Positions 28,801-35,860 of a DNA stretch of 64,000 nt are shown piece after piece. The notes below the pieces were generated by a model. That model saw only the letters and a list, made by a program, of their open reading frames with translations, searched no databases and had not been told where the DNA came from. Within the stretch, counting starts at the first letter, position 1; each line of letters begins with the position of its first letter. The stretch spans positions 1 through 64,000 of the forward strand of contig NZ_JAPDPI010000015.1 in the NCBI RefSeq assembly GCF_026013615.1, read 5' to 3'. The DNA is from Plebeiibacterium marinum. Its GTDB lineage: Bacteria; Bacteroidota; Bacteroidia; Bacteroidales; Marinilabiliaceae. The position numbers were made by a program, and so were the translations under genes.

Positions 28801-29684
28801 TTGTCTAAACCACCTCTACGGGTAGCTGGCCCAAAGCTCACATTTGCCACATCTTTAATACGAATTGGAATGTTATTCTTAACACTCACAACACTCATTT
28901 CAATATCTTCAAGACTTTTGATGTAACCCAATGCACGAATTAAATACTCGGCACGATTAAACTCAATGGTTCTTGCACCAATATCGAGGTTACTCTTTTT
29001 AACTGCATTCATAATTTGAGTAACTGTAACGCCGTGGGCTTTCATGGCATTCGGGTCTATGTCAATCTGATATTCCTTAACAAATCCTCCAATAGAAGCA
29101 ACCTCAGAAACACCTTTGGCAGAAGTTAATCCATACTTTACATAGAAGTCTTGAATGGTTCTTAGTTCGTGGGGATCCCATCCGCCATTTGGATTGCCTT
29201 TTTTGTCCCGACCTTCGAGTGTGTACCAATAAATCTGACCAAGAGCAGTCGCATCTGGTCCTAACGAAGGTGTTACACCTTCAGGTAATGTTCCACTTGG
29301 AAGGGAATTGAGTTTTTCTAAAATTCGTGTTCTACTCCAATAAAACTCCACATCTTCATCAAAAATGATGTAGATACTTGATAATCCAAAAATAGAATTA
29401 CTACGGATAGTTTGAACACCAGGGATTCCTAATAATGCTGTCGTTAGCGGATATGAAATCTGGTCTTCAATATCTTGCGGTGACTGTCCTGCCCATTCTG
29501 TGTAAACGATTTGTTGGTTTTCACCAATATCAGGAATGGCATCAACAGGAACCGGGTCGGTTGGAAGAAATCCTGTCTCCCAATTAAATGGTGACGAAAC
29601 AACACCCCATGCAATGAATATTGCAAGAAGTAAAAACGTCACCAACTTGTTCTCTAAAAAGAACTTTATGATTTTATTCAACAT
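25818..29684 (-). CDS. CusA/CzcA-family heavy-metal RND efflux pump
   Basis: Inner-membrane proton-driven pump that exports Cu/Ag-type metals through the CusB-like and TolC-like partners. The HME-RND signatures are present: FPTDPVPVDAIPDIGENQQ variant at the N-terminus, GIAIAIGVMVDVGVVFTENI in TM4 with the proton-relay acid, and FGIATDDGVLISTYLKQLF. The chain is 1,288 residues, about 240 longer than E. coli CusA. The extra length is a mid-protein insertion with added membrane segments (about 550-720). The start at 29684 (MLNKIIKFFLENK) was chosen over 29765, whose extension is spacer repeat. The last dozen residues are encoded by palindrome C. Confidence 0.93.
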   Translation of the reverse strand: MLNKIIKFFLENKLVTFLLLAIFIAWGVVSSPFNWETGFLPTDPVPVDAIPDIGENQQIVYTEWAGQSPQDIEDQISYPLTTALLGIPGVQTIRSNSIFGLSSIYIIFDEDVEFYWSRTRILEKLNSLPSGTLPEGVTPSLGPDATALGQIYWYTLEGRDKKGNPNGGWDPHELRTIQDFYVKYGLTSAKGVSEVASIGGFVKEYQIDIDPNAMKAHGVTVTQIMNAVKKSNLDIGARTIEFNRAEYLIRALGYIKSLEDIEMSVVSVKNNIPIRIKDVANVSFGPATRRGGLDKGGVEAVGGVVVARYGANPLEVINNVKDKIGEISTGLPSKILDDGTVSKVTIVPFYDRTGLIKETLGTLEEALSLEVLISIIVIIILVLNLRASFLISSLLPIGVLMTFIAMRRFGVDANIVALSGIAIAIGVMVDVGVVFTENIIRHVEMIENKGKKLLNVIYESTVEVAPAVITALTTTIVSFLPVFAMQAAEGKLFRPLAFTKTFAMISALIIGLTIIPAMAHLIFSIKIDKKKTKQILNGILVLLGISFLFFGKVFIAIAIVTIGVNNLLALTEGFNIERNSTDKKTKKQTNWFLRLYSRKEFPNYINIGIVALIVVWLLTKQWMPLGAQNSDASNLIFSGILIGVILTAMLLVVRVYPRILTWALANKWQFLSIPIIVILFGLLSWQGANKVLSFMPDCIKESDSWQSFSETFPGIGKEFMPALDEGSYLLMPTTMPHSGIEENLEVIRMLDKKVNAIPEVENVIGKWGRVNSALDPAPTSMYENVINYKSEYLLDENGHRIRFKTDKEGAFVLADGSTYNPETDDFRVIERKQLIEDKSGEYFRQWREHISSPSDIWDEIVKQSSIPGLTSAPKLQPIQTRLVMLQTGMRAPMGIKVFGPDLETIEKVGYELENHLKHVEGVEPMSVFADRVVGKPYLELDIDRTAISRYGLTIADLQMTLSSAIGGMKLTSTVEGRERFPVRVRYAREYRDNPEDLKKILVATPSGVQVPLGELATITYTRGAQLIKSENTFLVGYVIFDKKEGYAEVDVVENTQGYLNEKIKQGVFNVPSGVNYKFTGNYENQIRATKRLMIVIPISLIVIFLILYLQFRSVTAASLIFTGIFVAFSGGFIMLWLYGQSWFMNFSIGGIHVQDMFQIHTINLSVAVWVGFIALFGIATDDGVLISTYLKQLFDKKEPETVQEVRATVLEAGLKRVRPAMMTTATTIIALLPVLTSTGKGSDIMVPMAIPSVGGMLIAVLTIFVVPVLWSMWQERKVKRVASKQVAS

Positions 29685-29706
29685 GATTACTTTTTTTACA
29701 GTTTCT

Positions 29707-29778
29707 AGTTGCGGGTTACGAGGTAACAAGTTTCCTGTTTCGGGTAGACGAATTATCAAATCCAATCAACCCGTAACT
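29707..29778. repeat. GTTACGGGTT-type palindrome D
   Basis: AGTTGCGGGTTACG at 29707-29720 faces AACCCGTAACT at 29768-29778 (one mismatch in the arms), in the spacer between the HYC_CC_PP gene and the pump gene. Confidence 0.7.
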
Positions 29779-29816
29779 CTCAACAAATATTTAAGTTACA
29801 GTAAAAAAGTAATCAA

Positions 29817-30194
29817 TCAACAAAGGTATGTCTGCAATAAAGCAAGGCGGGTCTGAATTGTCGGGGGTGGCGATGAATCATAAAAAGCAACTTGCTCAAT
29901 TTCTTCATCAATTGACAAATCAAAATTTAAAACAAAAAGAATTGGGAATAGAATATCTAGTTCTAAGGTTTGAACATTATTAACCTGAACCGGACTCACA
30001 TAATCGTCTTCCACTTCAAAATGAACAGTTTTGTTCTCGCAGCATCCTCCCATTTCATCGCAACAGGATTTTGCTTCTTTATTAATTGAAGTTGAGACCA
30101 ATTCGCCACCGCAATAATGCATAGAAAGCGTTACTCCAGCGGTAGAAACCAACAAGAATAAAGCAAATATGATATGTGATATTTTTCTAAGCAT
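29817..30194 (-). CDS. HYC_CC_PP family small secreted protein
   Basis: Small exported protein named for its conserved motifs, all of which are present: MHYCGG after the signal peptide, a cysteine cluster CCDEMGGCCENK in the middle, and SSPPPTIQTR near the end. The hydrophobic signal runs from about residue 4 to 24. Length 125 residues. The family is common in Bacteroidota beside metal-efflux genes. The cysteines suggest copper binding or sensing, but the function is not established. It is the first gene of the minus-strand efflux operon, so the operon promoter should lie in 30195-30300. Confidence 0.8.
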   Translation of the reverse strand: MLRKISHIIFALFLLVSTAGVTLSMHYCGGELVSTSINKEAKSCCDEMGGCCENKTVHFEVEDDYVSPVQVNNVQTLELDILFPILFVLNFDLSIDEEIEQVAFYDSSPPPTIQTRLALLQTYLC

Positions 30195-30291
30195 TACAAT
30201 TAATATTCTTTACAAAGAAACAACAATTTATACAAATTGTTTATTGCCAATCATCTATTTTTTTTAAAAAAAATAGTAATCAATGAATAGC

Positions 30292-30380
30292 TTACTTTCC
30301 GACACAAAATTTTCTAAAAAAACTGACAACCGGTGGGTTATAAAGAATAAGTTGTTAAAATGCTGTAAAGACATTTATTT
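30292..30380. repeat. Interspersed element, copy 1
   Basis: ACTTTCCGACACAAAATTTT followed by CTAAA, a variable middle and TGCTGTAAAGACATTTATTTT. A diverged copy in the same orientation is at 32344-32428. Each copy lies 200-300 bases upstream of a toxin-antitoxin module. Confidence 0.65.
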
Positions 30381-30579
30381 TTAGATAATTTAATGATTGG
30401 TTTTAAATCTTGGGTATTGATATTTATATGTTTTATTTGCTGTTTAACTTTTTCATCCAATCTCATAAATTAATAAATATGAAATTTGGTTACACCAAGG
30501 GTTATAAATAAAAGTGAGGCTTATTTTTATGGGGCCGGAGTTCAAAGAAAAGAATATTGGTAAATGATAATTATTATAC

Positions 30580-30622
30580 AACTAAACAAATTTGTTTAGT
30601 TTTGTGATAATATGTATTTTTG
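30580..30622 (+). promoter_or_regulatory. Palindromic operator overlapping the toxin-antitoxin promoter
   Basis: A perfect 22-base palindrome at 30580-30601 (half-site AACTAAACAAA) covers a TTTG -33 element at 30591-30594. A -7 box TATTTTTG follows at 30615-30622 with the normal 20-base spacing. This suits autorepression by the XRE antitoxin encoded 21 bases further on. Confidence 0.65.
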
Positions 30623-30643
30623 AGCAGATAAAATTACTGAAGT

Positions 30644-31153
30644 ATGTTACCGGAATTAAATAAAATAAAAGGGATTCATCCTGGAGCCATCTTGAACAGA
30701 GAGATAAAAAAGAGAGGATTGAAGAATAAGGATTTTGCATCTATGGTTAATGAACATGCTCAAACTATTAGTGCGATAATTAAAGAGAAAAGAGGAGTAA
30801 ATCCTAAATTATCTATAAAGTTGGGAATGAATCTTGGGGTGGATGTTGATTATTTTATGTTGCTGCAGGCGAGTTACGATGTAAAACAAGCAAGCATTTC
30901 AGAAATTGTAAGTAAAACACCTGATTTAAATAAGATTAGAAAAATTCTGTTTTGGGATACAGATTTTGATAAGATTGATTGGCAAAGAAATAAAAGAGCA
31001 ATCATTAAAAGAGTATTTGAAAGAGGTAATGAAACTGAAATAAAAGAGATTCTTAAATTTTATGGAAAAGAAACTGTTAAAGCTGAGATAGAAAATATAA
31101 AAGAAAGTTACTTAACTTCATTTGCTCTAAATATTGACAGATATCTCAGATGA
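30644..31153 (+). CDS. XRE-HTH plus DUF6922-type antitoxin
   Basis: Probable antitoxin of the gene that follows. The N-terminal 65 residues form a helix-turn-helix (HPGAILNREIKKRGLKNKDF, then AQTISAIIKEKRGVNPKLS), as in HigA-type antitoxins. The C-terminal half has the segment KILFWDTDFDKIDWQRNKR and VFERGNETEIKEILKFYG, typical of the domain now called DUF6922 in AbiEii-linked antitoxins. Length 169 residues. The stop codon overlaps the toxin start by four bases (ATGA), so the two are co-translated. A palindromic operator lies upstream. Confidence 0.8.
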   Translation: MLPELNKIKGIHPGAILNREIKKRGLKNKDFASMVNEHAQTISAIIKEKRGVNPKLSIKLGMNLGVDVDYFMLLQASYDVKQASISEIVSKTPDLNKIRKILFWDTDFDKIDWQRNKRAIIKRVFERGNETEIKEILKFYGKETVKAEIENIKESYLTSFALNIDRYLR

Positions 31154-31800
31154 AGATTTATAAAGAAACAGTTTCAGATTTACTATGGGAAACTTTAAAT
31201 AAATTAATGAATCTAAAAGAATTAGAATCTTTTAGATTAGTTGGGGGTACTTCGTTAAGTTTATTATTAGGACATCGAATTTCTATTGATATTGATTTGT
31301 TTACAGATTCTGAATATAAATCGATTGATTTTATTGAAATAGATAAGGTGTTTCAAAATTCATTTACTTATGTAGATTATGGTTTTGGAGGTAATGATAG
31401 TATGGGAAAATCATACCTTGTTGGAAATAACAAAAATGAAGCAATAAAAGTAGATTTGTTTTATACAGATCCATTTGTATATCCAATGATAATTAATCAA
31501 GGAATTAGGCTTTCCCAATTGGAAGAAATAGTGGCTATGAAACTTGAAGTCATTGGTCATAATGGAAGGAAAAAAGATTTTTGGGATATTCATGAACTAA
31601 CGAATCGTTTTACAATAAAAGATATGTTAGACTTTTATGAAAAAAGATATCCATATAGTTATACAAGAGAAGAAATTATTGCAAAATTAACAGACTTTGA
31701 GTTGGCGGATTCAGATTTAGATCCAATATGTCTAAAAGGAAAGTATTGGGAATTAATTAAATTGGATATTGAAGAAGCTGTAAAAGAATGTTTATTGTGA
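31150..31800 (+). CDS. AbiEii/AbiGii-family nucleotidyltransferase toxin
   Basis: Toxin of a type IV-like AbiE toxin-antitoxin pair. The family uses a polymerase-beta-type nucleotidyltransferase core, in other members shown to act on tRNA. Core motifs are visible: LVGGTSLSLLLGHR, ISIDIDLFT (the DxD metal site), KVDLFYTDPF, and the later IVAMKLEVIGHNGRKKDFWD. Length 216 residues, shorter than classic AbiEii but usual for the Bacteroidota group. It overlaps the antitoxin gene by four bases. Confidence 0.85.
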   Translation: MKIYKETVSDLLWETLNKLMNLKELESFRLVGGTSLSLLLGHRISIDIDLFTDSEYKSIDFIEIDKVFQNSFTYVDYGFGGNDSMGKSYLVGNNKNEAIKVDLFYTDPFVYPMIINQGIRLSQLEEIVAMKLEVIGHNGRKKDFWDIHELTNRFTIKDMLDFYEKRYPYSYTREEIIAKLTDFELADSDLDPICLKGKYWELIKLDIEEAVKECLL

Positions 31801-31898
31801 TATTAGGAATGCTATAATAAAGAAGTGTTTACCTTTGTCTCTTCTTAATTTAAATTTACGTCTTTTATCCCAAGATAATCCTTTAAGATTTTTCGTAT

Positions 31899-31996
31899 TA
31901 TATGTAAATACATATAGATATTGTGTGGAATTATTAATTATATGTGAAAGCGTATAATTTTAGCTATATTTGAATAATTATATTTAAATGCATATA
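31899..31996 (+). promoter_or_regulatory. Triple 18-bp operator array, hip copy 1
   Basis: Three palindromic sites of the form TATATG-N6-CATATA start at 31899, 31939 and 31979, exactly 40 bp apart. The -7 box TATATTTG is at 31965-31972. The middle site replaces the -33 element and the third abuts the hipB start codon. These are the likely HipB binding sites. Confidence 0.75.
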
Positions 31997-32218
31997 ATGA
32001 AGAGTCTAGCAGAATTTGTAAAAGAAAGAAGAAAAGAGGTGAATTTTACTCAAGAGGAATTTGCGGATAGGGCGGGAGTAGCTTTAACTGTTTTAAGGAA
32101 AATTGAACAAGGAAAAAGTAATTTAAATCTAGATAAGGTAAACCAGGTGCTTGCAATGTTTGGACATGAGTTAGCTCCAGTTAGTTCAAAAGAGGTTAAT
32201 AATATTTCTAATAAATGA
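31997..32218 (+). CDS. HipB-like XRE antitoxin/repressor, orphan copy 1
   Basis: Small helix-turn-helix protein (LTQEEFADRAGVA-type in copy 2; here NFTQEEFADRAGVALTVLRK) followed by EQGKSNLNLDKVNQVLAMFG, the HipB pattern. It is almost identical to the copy at 32639 over its whole length of 73 residues. The start at 31997 (MKSLAEF) was chosen to match copy 2; an in-frame ATG at 31988 lies inside the operator. The kinase partner genes that should follow are reduced to a short remnant, so it could now act only as an orphan repressor of both copies. Confidence 0.85.
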   Translation: MKSLAEFVKERRKEVNFTQEEFADRAGVALTVLRKIEQGKSNLNLDKVNQVLAMFGHELAPVSSKEVNNISNK

Positions 32219-32270
32219 GAAGCTAAAGTTTTATATAATGAATAATTCTACAGGTATTATATTCAAATAA
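32215..32270 (+). pseudogene. Remnant of a hipS gene after hipB copy 1
   Basis: ATGAGAAGCTAAAGTTTTAT matches the start of the intact hipS at 32857 except for a two-base deletion that creates an early stop. Similarity fades after about 50 bases. The overlapping start with hipB is preserved. The rest of hipS and all of hipT have been lost from this copy. Confidence 0.75.
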
Positions 32271-32540
32271 ATATAAAGAACTAATGCTTTCAGTATGGTC
32301 ATTTAACCATCTTGCAAATCAAATATCCGCTTCCGTTGCACGTCTACTTTCCGATACAAAATTTTCTAAACGCTGAAAATGAGAATGATGTGAGGGTTGG
32401 GTTGTAAAAATAGTGTAAAGAATCTTGGGATTTATTTTTTCAATTATAGCAAAATAACATCTGAAGTTACTTCACTGGTTATTTCTCCAATGACAAACAT
32501 AGTCATTATATAATTTAAAATCATTCCTCAATATCTATTT
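32271..32540. other. Gene-free spacer between the two hip copies
   Basis: Holds interspersed-element copy 2 (32344-32428) and no coding potential that I can support. The operator array of hip copy 2 starts directly to the right. Confidence 0.6.
32344..32428. repeat. Interspersed element, copy 2
   Basis: CTACTTTCCGATACAAAATT plus TTCTAAACGCTG, then GGGTTGTAAAAATAGTGTAA, closely matching 30292-30380 at both ends and diverged in the middle. Same orientation, and again upstream of a toxin-antitoxin module. Confidence 0.65.
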
Positions 32541-32638
32541 TATATGCAAATACATATAAATACAATAAAAAGTAGATGATTATATGAGAAAGCATATAAT
32601 TTTAGCTATATTTGAGTGATTATATTTAAAGGCATATA
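32541..32638 (+). promoter_or_regulatory. Triple 18-bp operator array, hip copy 2
   Basis: TATATG-N6-CATATA-type sites start at 32541, 32581 and 32621, again exactly 40 bp apart. The -7 box TATATTTG is at 32607-32614. The geometry is the same as in copy 1, although the spacer bases differ. Confidence 0.8.
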
Positions 32639-32860
32639 ATGAAGAGTTTAGCAGAATTTGTAAAAGAAAGAAGAAAAGAGGTGAATCTTACTCAAGAGGA
32701 ATTTGCAGATAGGGCAGGAGTAGCTTTAACTGTTATAAGGAAAATTGAACAAGGAAAAAGTAATTTAAATCTCGATAAGGTTAATCAAGTGCTTGCTATG
32801 TTTGGTCATGAGTTAGCTCCTGTTAGTTCAAAAGAGGTTAATAATATTTCTAATCAATGA
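32639..32860 (+). CDS. hipB: HipB-like antitoxin/repressor of a split HipBST module
   Basis: 73-residue XRE helix-turn-helix protein (VNLTQEEFADRAGVALTVIR, then KSNLNLDKVNQVLAMFGHEL). It differs from copy 1 at only a few residues. It overlaps the next gene by four bases (ATGA). In HipBST systems HipB binds DNA and augments neutralisation by HipS. The array of three operators immediately upstream supports autorepression. Confidence 0.9.
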   Translation: MKSLAEFVKERRKEVNLTQEEFADRAGVALTVIRKIEQGKSNLNLDKVNQVLAMFGHELAPVSSKEVNNISNQ

Positions 32861-33189
32861 GAAAAGCTAAAGTTTTATATAATGATAAATTGGCCGGTAT
32901 TCTCATTGAGAATAATGATGGAGATTACATTTTTACTTATGATAAGGATTATGTAATAAATTATCCGGATCACTTTTTAACCTTTACAATGCCGGTTAGG
33001 GGCCAGGAATATAAATCCAACAGGCTTTTTCCTTTTTTTGAGGGACTAATTCCAGAAGGATGGTTGTTAGAAATAGCTTCAAATAGCTGGAAGATAAATA
33101 AAAATGATCGGATGGGATTATTATTAGCTTGTTGTCAAAATTGTATTGGCGCAGTGAGTGTTGTTCCTTTAAAAGAAGAAGATGAGTAA
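32857..33189 (+). CDS. hipS: HipS-like protein (HipA N-terminal subdomain 1)
   Basis: 110-residue stand-alone version of the N-terminal subdomain of HipA (couple_hipA), with AKVLYNDKLAGILIENNDGD and the signature RLFPFFEGLIPEGWLLEIA. In E. coli O127 HipBST the equivalent HipS, not HipB, is the main antitoxin of the kinase HipT. The gene overlaps hipB by four bases and hipT by eight, so the three are one translational unit. Assignment is by domain layout. Confidence 0.85.
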   Translation: MRKAKVLYNDKLAGILIENNDGDYIFTYDKDYVINYPDHFLTFTMPVRGQEYKSNRLFPFFEGLIPEGWLLEIASNSWKINKNDRMGLLLACCQNCIGAVSVVPLKEEDE

Positions 33190-34132
33190 AAAATGCTTGT
33201 ATTGTTATAAGAATATTGATGGAGAAGGTGAGTTTCATAAATCTTGCAGCCAACGCTTCTTTGGTACAGTCAGGCCACCCATCATTCCCTATGGTCTGGA
33301 TAAAATGTCAGAGTTAGCAAAAAATGTTGTTGAACGCAGTGTGACAGTTCCAGGTGTACAACCAAAGCTTTCAATGAGTGTAGTTGAAGACTCCAGAGAT
33401 AAAACAGATAATAGATTGACTGTTGTTGGTGCATTAGGTGGTAATTATATATTTAAACCTGCTTCTGAAGACTATCCGGAAATGCCAGCCAATGAACATT
33501 TGACAATGCGAATTGCAGAAAGTTTTGGAATTAATGTAGTTCCATCGAGTTTAATCAGGTTACAATCAGGTGAGCTTTCTTATATTACCAAACGAATTGA
33601 CCGAACAGAAAAAGGAGATAAGATACATATGCTGGAAATGTTTCAAATAACCGAAGCCTTTGATAAATATAAAGGTTCAATGGAAAAAATTGGAAAGGCG
33701 CTCAGTGAATATTCTGCTAATCCTTTATTGGATAAATTATTTCTTTTTGAACTGACCCTCTTTTGTTTTTTGACAGGCAATAATGATATGCATCTTAAAA
33801 ATTTCTCAATGATTTTATCTAATGGGAAATGGATATTAGCACCTGCATATGATTTATTAAATGTGTCCATTGTTCTTCCTGAAGATACAGAGGAATTAGC
33901 TTTAACATTAGGGGGTAAGAAGAAAAAACTAAACAGGAAATTATTCAATAATTTTGGTGAGGATTTGGGATTATATGAAAAGCAGATTAATGGTGTATAT
34001 AAACGTTATTTAAAGAATAGACCCAAAGCTATAAAGTGGATAAGTGAATCATTTCTTTCAATGGAAATGCAAAATAGTTATCTGGAAATAATTGATTATA
34101 GATATTCAATTATTTATGATAAAACTTCATAA
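33182..34132 (+). CDS. hipT: HipT-like serine/threonine kinase toxin
   Basis: Kinase half of a split HipA. The N-terminus carries a zinc-knuckle-like C5-x2-C8 and H19-x2-C22, common in this subgroup. The Gly-rich loop SVTVPGVQPKLS (53-64) has hydroxyl residues Ser53 and Thr55 where HipT has its two autophosphorylation serines. Catalytic segments are GNNDMHLKNFS and LAPAYDLLN. HipT of E. coli phosphorylates tryptophanyl-tRNA synthetase; whether this one has the same target is unknown. Length 316 residues. Confidence 0.85.
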   Translation: MSKKCLYCYKNIDGEGEFHKSCSQRFFGTVRPPIIPYGLDKMSELAKNVVERSVTVPGVQPKLSMSVVEDSRDKTDNRLTVVGALGGNYIFKPASEDYPEMPANEHLTMRIAESFGINVVPSSLIRLQSGELSYITKRIDRTEKGDKIHMLEMFQITEAFDKYKGSMEKIGKALSEYSANPLLDKLFLFELTLFCFLTGNNDMHLKNFSMILSNGKWILAPAYDLLNVSIVLPEDTEELALTLGGKKKKLNRKLFNNFGEDLGLYEKQINGVYKRYLKNRPKAIKWISESFLSMEMQNSYLEIIDYRYSIIYDKTS

Positions 34133-34350
34133 GGAAATCTAGATATAAATAATTTTTAAATAAATAAGGCTTTGGGTATTACATTTATAATTATAACAGA
34201 ATCAATTTTTTTGATGAAATTAATATTTATAAAAGAGGGTGTAGCATAAGTATATTTATCATTTTATGAAATATTGATATCTGAATAAAGAAGTTTTTTT
34301 CGGTTTTTATTAAAGAAGTATGATTATCATAATCATATAAAAACAAGACA

Positions 34351-35457
34351 TTAAAATATAAGTCGGTCAATATCTGTTAAAAATTCATCTTCTTTTCTAA
34401 TTAAAGGATTATACCAATCAGCTTTCTGTTTTGCCCATGTTAACCAGTTTTTAAGCTCATCTGTTAATGAGTTGGTTTCAATTGCTCTCTTTTCAATTTC
34501 ATTGATGTAATTATTAAGAATATTACTTTTATGCCATGAATTAGATTCCTTAAATAGTAGTTTCACATCATCTAATTCTTGCTTTTTACGTGCTTCTAAT
34601 TCTTTTTTTAAGCGTTCTTGTTCTTCATATTTTGCCCAATTAATTTCTCGCTGTATGCGGTCTTCTTTTTCTTTTTGACCAAGGTATTCAAGGTGAGCTA
34701 AAATATCCGGAAGCATTTCTTCAAGGGTATTTTTACCATCCATGAATTCCTTTACGTGTATCCATCCAATTTTTAAAATAAGTTTGTCGGTGGGGAAGTA
34801 GTTGTTTGTATTCCAATTGTTTTTATCTACTGTTTTTTCAATCCTCAGTTTCTCTCGAATAGCAATTGCAATTTCTTCGCCCTCAACAATAGCATAAGTA
34901 GAATCATTTCGAACCTTTATATCATGACCTCTTAAACGCAATAGTTTAATAAGGCTATTGAAAAAGCGTAATGCCCTGCTTACATTCGATGGAGCAACTT
35001 TAATGCTAATTTCACCATAGTAGGTGTGTACTAATCCATCAGACCAGCTTCCTGTTTCTTTTTTAATAAGTGTTTTTTGAGCTTGCGCAACTAGTTTATC
35101 AGGATTTGATAATCTTGATTGCACCTTAAAGATATCCTGATTAAGTTGATTGTAGCTTTTTCTTAATCGTTTAATTCTTGAAATGGGGGAATCCTTTGGA
35201 TTATGTTCCTCTTCTCTATCTGAAAGGTCAATCTTTTCAATACCTGATGGATTATCTTTGGGAAGTTTTTTCCTGGTCACAGGTTTATTGTATTGTAGCT
35301 TTTGCCAATAGCCAACTTCCGGTAGGGGTATGTTGAGTTTTTTGCAACGCTTTCTTAAGCCATTATCGGAGATATTGTACTTTTTTGCCAATCGGCTTAA
35401 CGGTTCTTTCCAAACCAGTTCGTAAAATTCCTGACGTGTAAATTCTGTTTTTTTCAT
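34351..35457 (-). CDS. Conserved hypothetical protein with HTH-like N-terminus
   Basis: I do not recognise a named family. The first 60 residues look like a helix-turn-helix or recombinase-like motif (TRQEFYELVWKEPLSRLAKK, then ISDNGLRKRCKKLNIPLPEV, then GYWQKLQ), a pattern seen in many uncharacterised proteins carried on mobile DNA. The middle is mixed alpha/beta (SIKVAPSNVSRALRFFNSL). Residues about 255-330 are a highly charged coiled coil. Length 368 residues, no signal peptide, no membrane helix. It stands alone on the minus strand between the hip module and the defence locus. Confidence 0.7.
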   Translation of the reverse strand: MKKTEFTRQEFYELVWKEPLSRLAKKYNISDNGLRKRCKKLNIPLPEVGYWQKLQYNKPVTRKKLPKDNPSGIEKIDLSDREEEHNPKDSPISRIKRLRKSYNQLNQDIFKVQSRLSNPDKLVAQAQKTLIKKETGSWSDGLVHTYYGEISIKVAPSNVSRALRFFNSLIKLLRLRGHDIKVRNDSTYAIVEGEEIAIAIREKLRIEKTVDKNNWNTNNYFPTDKLILKIGWIHVKEFMDGKNTLEEMLPDILAHLEYLGQKEKEDRIQREINWAKYEEQERLKKELEARKKQELDDVKLLFKESNSWHKSNILNNYINEIEKRAIETNSLTDELKNWLTWAKQKADWYNPLIRKEDEFLTDIDRLIF

Positions 35458-35860
35458 GATGAATCAATTACTTCTTAAAAGTATCTTTGTTTCAGTAGTA
35501 TAACTACCATAAAATAAGAAAGTATATGTTACGCCACTTTAAAAATATGTATGTAAGAGTAGTTAGGCTACTCAAATTTCCATCAAAATAAAGAACCCAC
35601 TAATCAAGGAAACCATGGTGTCAATCAAACCCATTACCAATAATATATAAAATGCTACTTTCAACCATGATTTATAAGTAAGTTTTGCAACAGCGGATAC
35701 TGGGGATTTGGAGGATATCAAATATTTATCCTATTTCAATACCCGCAATATCTGCTGCGTTCGACAAAGCTCAAATGAGTTTGATTTCAATACTCTCATG
35801 CACAATGTTTACTCGATATCTCATAAATATAAACTATTGTGGATAATGCTATGAAGTTGA
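35458..35860. other. Gene-poor gap with a possible gene fragment
   Basis: Apart from the membrane-protein remnant at 35572-35730, nothing coding or structured stands out. This gap separates the lone hypothetical gene from the 3' end of the large defence-type locus. Confidence 0.5.
35572..35730 (-). pseudogene. Possible C-terminal fragment of a membrane protein
   Basis: A 53-codon open stretch without a start codon reads KLTYKSWLKVAFYILLVMGL and IDTMVSLISGFFILMEI, a protein-like hydrophobic helix pair ending in a stop. It is preceded by a stop in the same frame. It may be the tail of a gene cut off when the neighbouring locus inserted. It could also be chance. Confidence 0.35.

Larger units (their letters stand above)
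30195..30643. other. Gene-free region between efflux operon and toxin-antitoxin genes
   Basis: Contains a 22-base T8A8-centred palindrome at 30255-30276, copy 1 of an interspersed element at 30292-30380, and the palindromic promoter-operator at 30580-30622. No open frame of interest. This is the left edge of the accessory region. No integrase or direct-repeat attachment site is visible. Confidence 0.7.

Noticed and set aside
30255-30276. T8A8 palindrome as a terminator or operator
   Set aside because: Pure A/T stem without GC pairs; too weak for a terminator and not placed at a promoter box.
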